Both the position numbers and the translations under genes were made by a program. Of a stretch of DNA of 64,000 bases, positions 17,374 to 26,095 are shown in pieces. The stretch's first letter is position 1, and each line of letters begins with the position of its first letter. The notes under the pieces are model-generated. The model saw only the letters and a program-made list of their open reading frames with translations. It was not told the origin of the DNA and ran no database searches. The stretch is from assembly GCF_003668575.1 (NCBI RefSeq), contig NZ_RCVZ01000011.1, positions 62,001-126,000 on the forward strand, written 5' to 3'. The stretch comes from Falsibacillus albus. GTDB taxonomy: Bacteria; Bacillota; Bacilli; Bacillales; DSM-25281.

Positions 17374-18755
17374 AGAAATTGAAAGTTTCATTAGTCGGTG
17401 CAGGAAGCATTTCTTTTGCATTAGGTGCTTTACAGGATTTGGTTTTGTCTGAAAGACTTAAAAATCAAGTGGACTTGGAAATAGCTTTAATGGATATTGT
17501 TGAAGAAAATTTAAACCGGACATATAACTATGCCCATGAAATGTTTTCCGAATTCAATCATCACGCAAAGATTTGGAAAACGACGGAATTAAGGTCTGCA
17601 GTTGCAGATGCTGATTTTGTCATTGTGGCGATTGAAGTGGAGCGATATTTTTATTGGTCACAGGACTTCCATGTTCCACGTCGGTTTGGCAGTAAACAAA
17701 TTTATGGGGAAAACGGCGGTCCTGGTTCAATGTTCCATACATTGAGGAATTTAGGGCCGATGCTGGAAATCGCCAAAACAATGGAAGAAGTTTGCCCAGA
17801 GGCTTGGTTCATTAATTATACGAATCCAGAAGCAAAACTTGTCGAAGCCATTTCAAAATTGACGTCAATCAAAGTTGTGGGCTTATGTCACGGGTTGGAT
17901 ATGGGAATTGATCAAATATCGGAATTTCTGGAGATGGATAGAGAAGATATTGGGGTCGAGGGCGGCGGATTGAATCACTTTGGTTTCTTTACGAAAATAT
18001 GGGACAAACGGACGAATGAAGATTTATATCCCTTATTCCGTGAGAAAGAAAAGAAAGCCAATCGTTTAGCTCATTTCGACCATATCGCACTATCTCGAAC
18101 CATGTTCCATATCTATGGATATTATCCATATCCGGGGACAAATCACATTGGAGAGTATATCAGCTATGCCGATGATTTCTATGCAGGTTTGCCGCTGCAG
18201 TATAGATATGATCCAATCCATGAAAAGCTGTGGGAAAAAGGAGCAAGGACACCAGAATTTATTTATTGTGCCAATGGGGATTCATTGGATAAGCCTATGT
18301 TCTCAGAGGTTAAAACGCATGAGGTTTGGACAGAAGAAGCTTATATTTTTGACAAAAACCATGTAGGGTTCAGCAATGAATATGCTATTCCGATTATTGA
18401 AGCAATTTATTTCAATGACGAGGTTACCTTAAACGCCGTCAATATGCAGAATAAAGGTGCGATAAAAGGACTGCCGGATGACATGGTTGTAGAAACCCAA
18501 GCAATTGTGAACGGAAGCGGCATTTCATTAAAGGCGATGGAGGTGGAACTTCCAGCAGCCATCGTAGGAACCATCCATATTCAAGGGACCATTCACCAAT
18601 TATTAATCGAAGCGTTTTTGGAACAGTCAAAGACCAAGCTGCTTCAGGCAATACTATTGGACCCACAGGCACCAAGCTATTACCAGGCTTGTGCCATGAT
18701 TGATGAAATGTGTAAACTGCAAAAAGATGTTTTGCCGGAACTTGAATGGATTTAG
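17370..18755 (+). CDS. Glycoside hydrolase family 4 (NAD+/metal-dependent)
   Basis: This 461-residue protein has the GH4 architecture. A Rossmann fold begins VSLVGAGSISFALG, INYTNPEAKLVEA follows, and the metal/cofactor residues lie in VVGLCHGLDM (Cys, His) and GGGLNHFGFF (Asn, His). GTNHIGEY is a further GH4 landmark. These enzymes cleave glycosides by transient oxidation at C3 with NAD+ and Mn2+, and can act on alpha or beta linkages, often with a thiol reductant. The motifs are most like the alpha-galactosidase/LplD side of the family, not the phospho-glucosidases. It is cytoplasmic and coupled to the ROK kinase by a 4-nt overlap. Confidence 0.85.
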   Translation: MKKLKVSLVGAGSISFALGALQDLVLSERLKNQVDLEIALMDIVEENLNRTYNYAHEMFSEFNHHAKIWKTTELRSAVADADFVIVAIEVERYFYWSQDFHVPRRFGSKQIYGENGGPGSMFHTLRNLGPMLEIAKTMEEVCPEAWFINYTNPEAKLVEAISKLTSIKVVGLCHGLDMGIDQISEFLEMDREDIGVEGGGLNHFGFFTKIWDKRTNEDLYPLFREKEKKANRLAHFDHIALSRTMFHIYGYYPYPGTNHIGEYISYADDFYAGLPLQYRYDPIHEKLWEKGARTPEFIYCANGDSLDKPMFSEVKTHEVWTEEAYIFDKNHVGFSNEYAIPIIEAIYFNDEVTLNAVNMQNKGAIKGLPDDMVVETQAIVNGSGISLKAMEVELPAAIVGTIHIQGTIHQLLIEAFLEQSKTKLLQAILLDPQAPSYYQACAMIDEMCKLQKDVLPELEWI

Positions 18756-18807
18756 GCGGTGAGTTGGATTCAAGAAAGCCAATTCATCTTGATTGTGAGG
18801 TGCTTAT

Positions 18808-20928
18808 ATGAAAAGTGAACAAATTAAAGACCTATTAGGTCGGATGACATTGGAAGAAAAGGTCGGCCAGCTTTCGCAAATAACAGGGGAGCATTATGTA
18901 GGAAAAGTTAATGAAGAAATGGTGGAAACGGGGCCGGATTTTTCGAGCCTATCAATCAAGGAAGAGGCATTGTATACGATTGGCAGCATCATTGGTGTTT
19001 CCAGCGCGAAAATCACCAACTTGATTCAAGCTGAATATTTAAAAAAATCGAGGCTGAAAATTCCTTTATTATTTATGCATGACGCCATTCATGGCTACAA
19101 AACCATTTTTCCAATCCCATTAGCCTTATCATGCTCTTGGGATGAAGAAGTTGTACAGAAAACAGCTGAAGAAATTGCCTCTGAATTGCGGGCGGCTGGG
19201 ATCCATGTCAATTTTTCACCAATGGTTGATTTAGTCCGTGATGCAAGATGGGGGCGAGTCATGGAATCATTTGGAGAAGATCCTATCCTATCAGGAGTCC
19301 TGGGGAAAGCAATGGTTAGAGGATATCAAAAATCCGATGGAAGACAGATTCCACAAGATGGTGTTGCTTCTTGTCTGAAACATTTCGCAGCATACGGGGG
19401 CGCCATTGCGGGAAAGGATTATAATGCTGTAGATATGTCGATGAGGGAGTTCTTCGAATACTATGGCAAGACATATGAAATTGCCTTGGAAGAGAATCCC
19501 CGCTTTGTGATGAGTTCCTTTAATTCATTCAATGGTGTGCCGGTAAGTGCCAGCAAAGAATTGCTGCGGGATATCCTGCAGACCAAATATCATTTTGAGG
19601 ATATTCTCATTTCAGATTGGGGCTCCGTTGCTGAGCTTCAAAATCATAGGGTTGCTGCATCTCCGAAAGAGGCAGCAGATCTCGCCATTCAAGCTGGGAT
19701 CGAGATTGAAATGGTGTCCACAACCTATCTGCAGTACTTGGAAGAGTTGATAGAAGAAAATCCTGCTTTGCTGGAATATGTGGATCGGGCTGTATTAAAA
19801 ATATTGCATCTGAAAAATGATCTTGGTCTATTTGAGAACCCATATGTTGATGAGGAGAAGGAAAAAACTCATCACTTGAAAGAAGAGACCCTCCGGTTTG
19901 CGAAAGAAGCAAGCAAGAAAAGCTGTGTGTTGTTAAAAAACAATCAAGTACTGCCCATCAATAAAAATACTAAAAGAATTTTGATCGTAGGGCCATTTTC
20001 CAGCACGAGACAACTTCTGGGGAATTGGCATTGCAAAGGGAAATTCGAAGATGTCATTTCTCTTAAAGAAGGATTGATCGATGTCGCTCCGCAATTGGAA
20101 GTTCAAGCATATGAAACCTTGGAGGAATGCCCTGCACAGGCAATGCGAAATTGTGATTTTATCCTTGTTGCCATAGGGGAAAACTGGCAGCTAAGCGGCG
20201 AGGGTCATAGCAGCGTTCAGTTAGAATTAGAGCCCTTACAAAGACAGTTAATTAAAGATGTAAAATCCCTGGGTATTCCTTATGCTTGCATATGTTTCTC
20301 CGGACGGCCACTGGCGCTGCAAAATATAGTCGACGATATCCCAGCTTTGCTATGGTCTTGGTTTCCTGGAACGCAGGCAGGTACAGCCATCGCAGAATTA
20401 ATCATGGGGAAGGATACACCTTCCGGAAAATTGACGATGTCCTTCCCGCGTCATTCTGCACAAGTGCCAATCTATTATAATGAATATAGTTCTGGCAGAC
20501 CGGCAAATGATAGCAGCTACAGTAATCGCTATCAGGATTGTGAAATCGGACCGCTTTTCAACTTTGGACATGGGTTGACGTATACGAACACGACATATTC
20601 AGATTTCCAACTGTCCGACGAAAACATTACCGAGAATAACGAAATCATCATATCTTTTAAGATTCATAACCCAAGTGACTATGATTACTCGGAAATTGTG
20701 ATTTTATATATTGAAGATGTTATTTCACAGACAATCCGTCCAGAACGTGAAATGAAAAAGTTTAAAACGATCCCAATAGCTGCGAAACAGAGCGTGAAGG
20801 CTTCGATGACGATTCAAATGGACGATTTGAAATATGTGAACTCTAAATTGAAACGAACAATTGAAAGGGGAAATTTCAATATTTACATCAACGATACAAC
20901 GAAGCCGATTTTTACAATTGAATATTGA
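18808..20928 (+). CDS. Glycoside hydrolase family 3 (beta-glycosidase)
   Basis: The 706-residue protein has no signal peptide, so it is intracellular. Domain order is a TIM barrel (about 1-330) with LLFMHDAIHGYKTIFP, RWGRVMESFGEDP and the nucleophile Asp270 in ILISDWGS. An alpha/beta sandwich follows (about 370-560, with SGRPLALQ), and then a C-terminal fibronectin-III-like domain (FGHGLTYT onwards). This is the BglX-type layout, with likely exo-beta-glucosidase or xylosidase action on imported oligosaccharides. GH3 members that are hexosaminidases lack this C-terminal layout. It is the last gene of the first operon, and GAGGTG precedes the start. Confidence 0.88.
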   Translation: MKSEQIKDLLGRMTLEEKVGQLSQITGEHYVGKVNEEMVETGPDFSSLSIKEEALYTIGSIIGVSSAKITNLIQAEYLKKSRLKIPLLFMHDAIHGYKTIFPIPLALSCSWDEEVVQKTAEEIASELRAAGIHVNFSPMVDLVRDARWGRVMESFGEDPILSGVLGKAMVRGYQKSDGRQIPQDGVASCLKHFAAYGGAIAGKDYNAVDMSMREFFEYYGKTYEIALEENPRFVMSSFNSFNGVPVSASKELLRDILQTKYHFEDILISDWGSVAELQNHRVAASPKEAADLAIQAGIEIEMVSTTYLQYLEELIEENPALLEYVDRAVLKILHLKNDLGLFENPYVDEEKEKTHHLKEETLRFAKEASKKSCVLLKNNQVLPINKNTKRILIVGPFSSTRQLLGNWHCKGKFEDVISLKEGLIDVAPQLEVQAYETLEECPAQAMRNCDFILVAIGENWQLSGEGHSSVQLELEPLQRQLIKDVKSLGIPYACICFSGRPLALQNIVDDIPALLWSWFPGTQAGTAIAELIMGKDTPSGKLTMSFPRHSAQVPIYYNEYSSGRPANDSSYSNRYQDCEIGPLFNFGHGLTYTNTTYSDFQLSDENITENNEIIISFKIHNPSDYDYSEIVILYIEDVISQTIRPEREMKKFKTIPIAAKQSVKASMTIQMDDLKYVNSKLKRTIERGNFNIYINDTTKPIFTIEY

Positions 20929-20986
20929 ATCGGTTTTCATTTAATAAGCCGTGCCGCTGATTCGACTTTATATCAGTGGCTTGAAT

Positions 20987-21011
20987 ATTATTTAATAACA
21001 TTAATTAATTA
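20987..21011 (+). promoter_or_regulatory. AT-rich operator candidate 2 (ROK type)
   Basis: This differs at one base (A to C at position 13) from the 25-mer at 14483-14507. It ends 12 bp upstream of the -35 box of the second operon promoter, so a bound ROK protein could repress or activate from here. The gene-free stretch 20929-21322 is mainly regulatory. Confidence 0.65.
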
Positions 21012-21023
21012 AATAAAATTAAA

Positions 21024-21052
21024 TTGACATTAGATTTTTCGATTAGTATGAT
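21024..21052 (+). promoter_or_regulatory. Sigma-A promoter of lacI-ABC-GH operon
   Basis: A perfect -35 TTGACA (21024-21029), a 17-nt spacer and -10 TATGAT (21047-21052). It lies 270 bp before the lacI start, leaving a long leader. Confidence 0.8.
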
Positions 21053-21066
21053 TGTATTAACAAGAA

Positions 21067-21080
21067 AGATAACGCTTACA
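21067..21080 (+). promoter_or_regulatory. cre-like CcpA site in the leader
   Basis: AGATAACGCTTACA matches the catabolite-responsive element consensus TGWNANCGNTNWCA at 13 of 14 positions (A instead of the first T). It is centred about 15 nt after the expected transcription start, the usual place for CcpA repression of a sugar operon in Bacillus. Confidence 0.65.
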
Positions 21081-21289
21081 TAAAATTGGGGGGGAATGCA
21101 AGAGGAAAAAATAAAAGGCTGTTTCTCAAAGATTGTAGGTTTAATAGGTTTATAAAATTAATGATTATTGGGTTTATGAATCAATTAAAAGAAAGAGATT
21201 TATTTTTTTATCAAGAAAAGTCGGAATATTTAAAATCTTAAATGTTGCCGGCAGGAACATGTTCACGATTATTTTTGGTGGAAAGACCA

Positions 21290-21307
21290 TATAAAAACGT
21301 TTTTATA
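21290..21307. promoter_or_regulatory. Palindromic operator candidate A (LacI type)
   Basis: TATAAAAACGTTTTTATA is an 18-bp perfect palindrome with the central CG typical of LacI-family sites. It ends 15 bp before the lacI start codon, overlapping the region of its ribosome binding site. The core AAAAACGTTTTT recurs at 22356-22379. Confidence 0.7.
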
Positions 21308-21322
21308 AAAAGGAAGAGCCAA

Positions 21323-22363
21323 ATGAGTAAAGTAACAATAAAAGATGTAGCGAGAGAATCGGGGGTTTCGATTTCTACAGTTTCCAATGCGCTCAATGGC
21401 GTGGATGTATTGAACCCGGCCACGAAAGACCATATTTTAGAAGTTGCCAAACGTTTAAACTACGTCCCAAATCTCAATGGCAAGCTATTGAAATCAGGCG
21501 AAAGCAAGATGCTGGGCTTTCTGACAACAAGCATAAGCGGACCGTATTTTTATGTGCTGGCCGAGGCAATGGCTCGGATGAGTGAAAAACTTGGCTACGG
21601 ATTCAGTATCGTCATTGCGAAAGATAAGCAAGTCATTCTGAGCAATATACTAGGCAGGCGTGTGGACGGAGTCATTATTTTCGAGGAGTTAATGATTGAT
21701 GATAATGATGTTGCGACCATGGAAAAAGAGCAAGTACATGCGGTCTTTCTAGACCGTGTGATTCAAAAAGAAACGATGGGCAGCGTCATCTTCGATTCGT
21801 ACTTTTCAGGCTATGAAGCTGCCAAATACTTAATCAGCCTAGGACACCAAAAGATTGCTTACATAGCCGGTGTGGATACAATGTATGACAGTGTTCAGCG
21901 TCAAAAAGGATATTTGGCAGCATTGGAAGAACATCACTTTGAAGTGGATGAAGATTATATCCTTCAAGGTTATTTTGAAGAAGAAGGTTCTTATAATGCT
22001 GTAAAAACATTTATTCATTTGCATCAGGAGAAGGTGCCGGATGCCTTTTTAGCCGGAAATGATCTTAGTGCAATAGGATGCATCAAGGCATTGAAATCTG
22101 AAGGGTACCAGGTTCCTGATGATATTAGTGTCATGGGGTTTGATGATATTAATCTGGCACAATACTTTTCTCCGCCCCTGACAACGGTGAAAAATCAGAT
22201 AGCGAGACAAGGAAGGCTGGCAATAGAGCATCTTGTTCAGATGATTCAAAGGGAAGAAAAAGGAAAGATTCAAATGCTGAAGGGTGAAATTGTTGTTCGT
22301 CATTCGAGCAGCTTGAAATTGGATAAGGATTTTGTGTGGAAGGCAGCGGCAGCGGAAAAATAA
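21323..22363 (+). CDS. LacI family transcriptional regulator
   Basis: The start ATG 21323 has AGGAAG at 7 nt; the frame upstream to 21242 is rejected because it would place codons across the palindrome and before the HTH. The protein has 346 residues. The N-terminal HTH VTIKDVARESGVSISTVSNALN is followed by a hinge and a periplasmic-binding-like core with GVIIFEE, FLDRV, GHQKIAYIAG and FDDINLAQYFSPPLTTV. The first residues are classic for LacI. It is the first gene of the importer/hydrolase operon, and palindromes at both ends of the gene suggest autoregulation. The inducer is presumably a product of the imported sugar. Confidence 0.92.
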   Translation: MSKVTIKDVARESGVSISTVSNALNGVDVLNPATKDHILEVAKRLNYVPNLNGKLLKSGESKMLGFLTTSISGPYFYVLAEAMARMSEKLGYGFSIVIAKDKQVILSNILGRRVDGVIIFEELMIDDNDVATMEKEQVHAVFLDRVIQKETMGSVIFDSYFSGYEAAKYLISLGHQKIAYIAGVDTMYDSVQRQKGYLAALEEHHFEVDEDYILQGYFEEEGSYNAVKTFIHLHQEKVPDAFLAGNDLSAIGCIKALKSEGYQVPDDISVMGFDDINLAQYFSPPLTTVKNQIARQGRLAIEHLVQMIQREEKGKIQMLKGEIVVRHSSSLKLDKDFVWKAAAAEK

Positions 22364-22379
22364 AAACGTTTTTATTTTT
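22356..22379. promoter_or_regulatory. Palindromic operator candidate B (LacI type)
   Basis: A perfect 24-bp palindrome consists of five A, T, five A, then CG, mirrored by five T, A, five T. It overlaps the lacI stop codon (22361-22363) and lies upstream of the first permease gene. Sharing its core with site A, it could act as a roadblock between lacI and the importer, or as a second site for looping. It lacks the GC stem of a terminator. Confidence 0.7.
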
Positions 22380-22409
22380 GTATGAATATTATTCAAGTCT
22401 AGGGGTGAA

Positions 22410-23378
22410 GTGGTGAAGACATCAATTACTTTACAATCTAAAAGCAACATTGCTGTGGAGCGTCGAAAAAAGAAATTTTATTCTGGATGGAGAAACCAAT
22501 GGGAGCTTCAATCCATGATCCTCCCTGGTGTGATTTTTATGATCATCTTCAGTTACATACCTATGTATGGCGTGTTAATCGCCTTTAAACACTACACTGT
22601 TTTGGACACCTTCAGCACCGCACCTTGGGTCGGGCTGGAGAACTTCAAGATTATCTTCACTGATCAATATTTTTGGGGTGCAATGGTCAATACATTAGGG
22701 ATCAGTTTTTTGAAACTTGCTTTTGGGTTCATTACCCCCATTATTTTAGCCATTATGATTCATGAATTGGCAGACGGTCCATTCAAAAGAATGATGCAGA
22801 CCGTTTCATATTTGCCTCACTTCTTATCTTGGATTGTTTTAGGCGGAATGTTAATCACGTGGTTTTCGACTACAGGATTATTTAATGATTTGTTAATGTC
22901 AGTGGGATTATTATCAAAACATCAAAATTTCCTGTTGGATGAGGATAAATATTGGTGGATCGCCACACTATCCGACGTATGGAAGGAAGTTGGTTGGGGG
23001 ACCATTTTATACTTGGCGGTCATGACCAAAATTGATCCTACCTACTATGAAGCAGCCAAGATCGATGGTGCGACCCGCCTTAAGCAAATTTGGCACATAA
23101 CTATTCCTATGATGAAAAATATTATCAATTTAAATCTAATCTTATCCATCAGTGGCATATTAGGATCAAATCTCGATCAAACCTTAGTATTAATGAATTC
23201 TCAAAACCAAGCGAAAGCTGAAGTTCTGAGTTCGTATGTATACCGGATCGGGATGACGCAAGGAGATTTCTCGTATTCGACAGCTGTTGATTTAGGGACT
23301 TCCATCGTTTCAATTATCCTGCTGCTGACAGCCCATAAAATAACGAAGCGATTAAATGATAATGAATCGATCATATAG
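22410..23378 (+). CDS. ABC sugar transporter permease, LplB/YtcP group, first subunit
   Basis: This 322-residue protein has a charged N-terminus and six hydrophobic segments. The ATPase-contact EAA loop appears as EAAKIDGATRLKQIWHITIP at about residues 211-230. LPGVIFMIIFSYIPMYGVLIAFK is typical of the carbohydrate importer group headed by B. subtilis LplB. No ATPase gene is in this operon, as is common for such importers, which share an MsmX-type ATPase encoded elsewhere. Two adjacent GTG codons (22410, 22413) follow AGGGGTGAAG; either may be used. The partner permease starts 15 bp after the stop. Confidence 0.9.
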   Translation: MVKTSITLQSKSNIAVERRKKKFYSGWRNQWELQSMILPGVIFMIIFSYIPMYGVLIAFKHYTVLDTFSTAPWVGLENFKIIFTDQYFWGAMVNTLGISFLKLAFGFITPIILAIMIHELADGPFKRMMQTVSYLPHFLSWIVLGGMLITWFSTTGLFNDLLMSVGLLSKHQNFLLDEDKYWWIATLSDVWKEVGWGTILYLAVMTKIDPTYYEAAKIDGATRLKQIWHITIPMMKNIINLNLILSISGILGSNLDQTLVLMNSQNQAKAEVLSSYVYRIGMTQGDFSYSTAVDLGTSIVSIILLLTAHKITKRLNDNESII

Positions 23379-23393
23379 AAAGGAGAGGAATCC

Positions 23394-24281
23394 ATGAAAA
23401 GAAAAATCGTAAAAGAAGATGTGGATAGCCAAGTATTCAATTTTTTCAACATTCTTTTGATGATCATTTTTACCGCTATCATCATTATCCCCATCTGGAA
23501 TGTGCTGATCTCCTCGTTTAGCTCAGGGAAATCATTAGCTGAAGGCGGCTTTGCTTTATGGCCGAGGGATTTTTCGTTGGAAAATTATCGTGCTGTTTTC
23601 AGGGATGATTCAATCTGGCAGGCGTTTTTCATTTCTGTTGCAAAAACAGTCATTGGGGCGACGACCCATGTATTATTCTGTGCAATGGTGGCTTATGGCT
23701 ATAGTAAAAAACATCTTAAAGGCCGAAAGTTATATTCCGCAATCGGAATTGTGACGATGTTCTTCAGTGGCGGAATGGTGCCAACCTATTTGCTGATGAA
23801 GTCATTAGGTCTATTAGATAGTTTTTGGGTCTATATCATTCCAGCACTGTTGAGCTTTTTTGATGTCATCATTTTAATGAACTTCTTTAGAAGCATCCCA
23901 GACTCATTAGAAGACTCTGCGAAAATTGATGGGGCGGGGGATTGGAAGATTTTCATGAAAATATATTTACCGTTATCCAAGCCTGCTTTGGCTACCATTG
24001 CTTTATTTAATGGGGTTGGACAGTGGAATGACTTCTTCACCACGAAATTGTATATCACAAACAAGGCACTATACCCGCTGCAAATGAAAATCTATGAAAT
24101 CATTGTGCAATCACAAACACATACCATGCAGAACATCGGTGCTTCTGTTGTGCTTGAAACAACGGCAAAAGGAGTCCAATTAGCGACAATTGTCGTTACG
24201 ACACTGCCGATCATTTTGATTTATCCATTACTCCAAAAACACTTCCTCTCTGGAATGATGTTGGGGGCAGTAAAAGAATAA
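23394..24281 (+). CDS. ABC sugar transporter permease, LplC group, second subunit
   Basis: This 295-residue second permease subunit starts with AAAGGAGAGG at good spacing. Six membrane segments are visible. The EAA-type loop is EDSAKIDGAGDWKIFMKIYLP (about residues 188-208), with the family signature GGMVPTYLLMKSLGLLDSFW before it. It pairs with the preceding permease and the downstream lipoprotein to import an oligosaccharide. It ends with FLSGMMLGAVKE, the usual C-terminus of the LplC group. A 125-bp gap without a recognised gene separates it from the binding protein; it holds a second purine-rich AAAGGAGGGG stretch with no convincing long frame. Confidence 0.9.
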   Translation: MKRKIVKEDVDSQVFNFFNILLMIIFTAIIIIPIWNVLISSFSSGKSLAEGGFALWPRDFSLENYRAVFRDDSIWQAFFISVAKTVIGATTHVLFCAMVAYGYSKKHLKGRKLYSAIGIVTMFFSGGMVPTYLLMKSLGLLDSFWVYIIPALLSFFDVIILMNFFRSIPDSLEDSAKIDGAGDWKIFMKIYLPLSKPALATIALFNGVGQWNDFFTTKLYITNKALYPLQMKIYEIIVQSQTHTMQNIGASVVLETTAKGVQLATIVVTTLPIILIYPLLQKHFLSGMMLGAVKE

Positions 24282-24406
24282 ACATACAAATTGCGTGTTA
24301 TCGAACGACTCGACAATAAAGGAGGGGGTGCAGAGCAGAGTCATGCTGTTTAGCTTTAGGGTGATGGATGTAGCGTTTTTAGATCGTCTTAATTAAAGGG
24401 GGAAGA

Positions 24407-26008
24407 ATGATGATGAGAATAAAGTCTTTTCTTAATGCAGGTTTCCTATTATTGTTGGCGCTTTCACTTGTGTTGACCGGATGTACTTCCAAATCCAGCA
24501 GCGCAGTAAAAGGGAATACAGATTATAAACTTGATAAAAATACACCTGCTTGGAAATTGGATAAAACAAAGAAAACGACGACGTTAACCTGGTATGTTAA
24601 TGCGGATTGGTGGAACACCGATTATGGCCATGACTTTGTAACGAAGCAGATCAAAAAGGATTTGAATCTCGATATCAAATTCATCACTGGTGATGATACA
24701 AAGTTAAACGCCCTTTTTTCCAGCGGGCAGATACCTGATATTATCTCCATTTTCGATGCGAATTCTCAAATGGCGCAAAAGGCAAATACGTGGGCGCTGC
24801 CACTTGACGATTTAGCCAAAAAATATGATCCATATTTTAATAAAGTCGCTTCCAAAGAGACAATGGATTGGCATAAGCTGAGCGACGGCAAAACATATGG
24901 CTACTCAAACTACTCAAATACGAAAGCCGATTATGATAGCGGCATTATTCCTTCAACTACTGCATTCGTTATTCGCAAGGATGTCTATGATGCAATTGGC
25001 AAGCCTGAAATGAAGACTCCAGAGCAATTTGTGAGTGCCATGGAGAAAATCAAAACTCAATTTCCAAAGTTAATTCCATTTGGTCCAGGAGAAGCCTTTG
25101 GGGAAATTTTGCAAGATTATATCGGTGTTCCACTGCAAACGGATAGCGGGGAATTCTATAATCGTAATTTAGATGAGGATTATCTGACTTGGATCAAAAC
25201 ATTTAATACTGTTTATCGAAACGGCGGTATTAGCGATGATAGTTTTGCAGATGACGACACTGCGTTATCCGATAAGATCAAGTCTGGTAAGTATGCCTCT
25301 ATGTTAATCAGCGGCATCCCTCAAAAAGGCTCTGATTTACAAACCTTTATGACAAGCAACCCTGGCAAGGAATATATAGCGGTGGACGGACCACAGAGCA
25401 CTGTTGGACATGAGCCTACATTAAGCCAATCCGGGATTACGGGCTGGATGATGAACTACATTACGAAAAAGTGCAAAAACCCTGCGAAAGCGATGCAGCT
25501 TTTCACGTATTTACTAAGTGAAAAGGGTGAAACCTTGACCACATTCGGAATTGAAGGACAAACCTATACCGTAAATGCGGACGGGAAGTATTCATTTACA
25601 CCGGAATTAAAGGAAATGCGCCAAAAAAATCCTGAACAATTCAAAAAAGAATATAGGATGGGAGAGTTTTTCTTCTTTGGCCACGATAAATATAATGCGT
25701 TAAGTGATGATACGGCTCTAGAAGCTACGAAACAATTGACCGCTTGGGGCAAAGGCAAGCTCAAACCGCATTTCATCTTGGAAGGCATCGATCCGGATCA
25801 GGGAACACCTGAAGCCCGTGCAGTCAGTGAAATTCAAACATATTGGGATTCCTCATTGGTCAAAATGGTTCGAGCTAAGAACGACCAGCAATTTGATAAA
25901 GTTTTAGACAGTTACAAATCATTCCTAAAGCAAAACAACTGGGATAAGATCACAAAAATCAGAAGCGAAAAAATGGCGGAAAACCGAAAAAAATTAGGTC
26001 AGGACTAA
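24407..26008 (+). CDS. ABC transporter sugar-binding lipoprotein (LplA group)
   Basis: The 533-residue extracytoplasmic binding protein has a lipoprotein signal: MMMRIKS, a hydrophobic core, and lipobox LVLTGC with the cysteine near residue 26. The mature part is large (over 500 residues), as in the LplA/YtcQ binding proteins that go with LplB/LplC permeases. It begins with a lysine/serine-rich linker, then TTLTWYVNADWWN. It is tethered outside the membrane and delivers oligosaccharide to the permeases. Three consecutive ATG codons follow AAAGGGGG. The hairpin just behind the gene may raise its relative mRNA level. Confidence 0.9.
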   Translation: MMMRIKSFLNAGFLLLLALSLVLTGCTSKSSSAVKGNTDYKLDKNTPAWKLDKTKKTTTLTWYVNADWWNTDYGHDFVTKQIKKDLNLDIKFITGDDTKLNALFSSGQIPDIISIFDANSQMAQKANTWALPLDDLAKKYDPYFNKVASKETMDWHKLSDGKTYGYSNYSNTKADYDSGIIPSTTAFVIRKDVYDAIGKPEMKTPEQFVSAMEKIKTQFPKLIPFGPGEAFGEILQDYIGVPLQTDSGEFYNRNLDEDYLTWIKTFNTVYRNGGISDDSFADDDTALSDKIKSGKYASMLISGIPQKGSDLQTFMTSNPGKEYIAVDGPQSTVGHEPTLSQSGITGWMMNYITKKCKNPAKAMQLFTYLLSEKGETLTTFGIEGQTYTVNADGKYSFTPELKEMRQKNPEQFKKEYRMGEFFFFGHDKYNALSDDTALEATKQLTAWGKGKLKPHFILEGIDPDQGTPEARAVSEIQTYWDSSLVKMVRAKNDQQFDKVLDSYKSFLKQNNWDKITKIRSEKMAENRKKLGQD

Positions 26009-26017
26009 TTTGAAAAT

Positions 26018-26051
26018 GCCAACAGTGGAGGTTGTAGATCCTCCACTGTTG
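26018..26051 (+). terminator. Intercistronic hairpin after the binding protein
   Basis: A perfect 13-bp stem CCAACAGTGGAGG / CCTCCACTGTTGG with an 8-nt loop is followed by TTAGCTTTATTT. The tail is interrupted, so it probably stops only part of the transcripts or protects the 3' end of the binding-protein message. Downstream genes lack an obvious promoter. Confidence 0.7.
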
Positions 26052-26095
26052 GTTAGCTTTATTTACATCAGTTTAGATGAAGGGGTTAAACCGTT

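Noticed and set aside
24320-24390. Short frame starting GTG after AAAGGAGGGG between permease and binding protein
   Set aside because: About 22 codons, ribosome site too close to the start, no hallmark of a known peptide.
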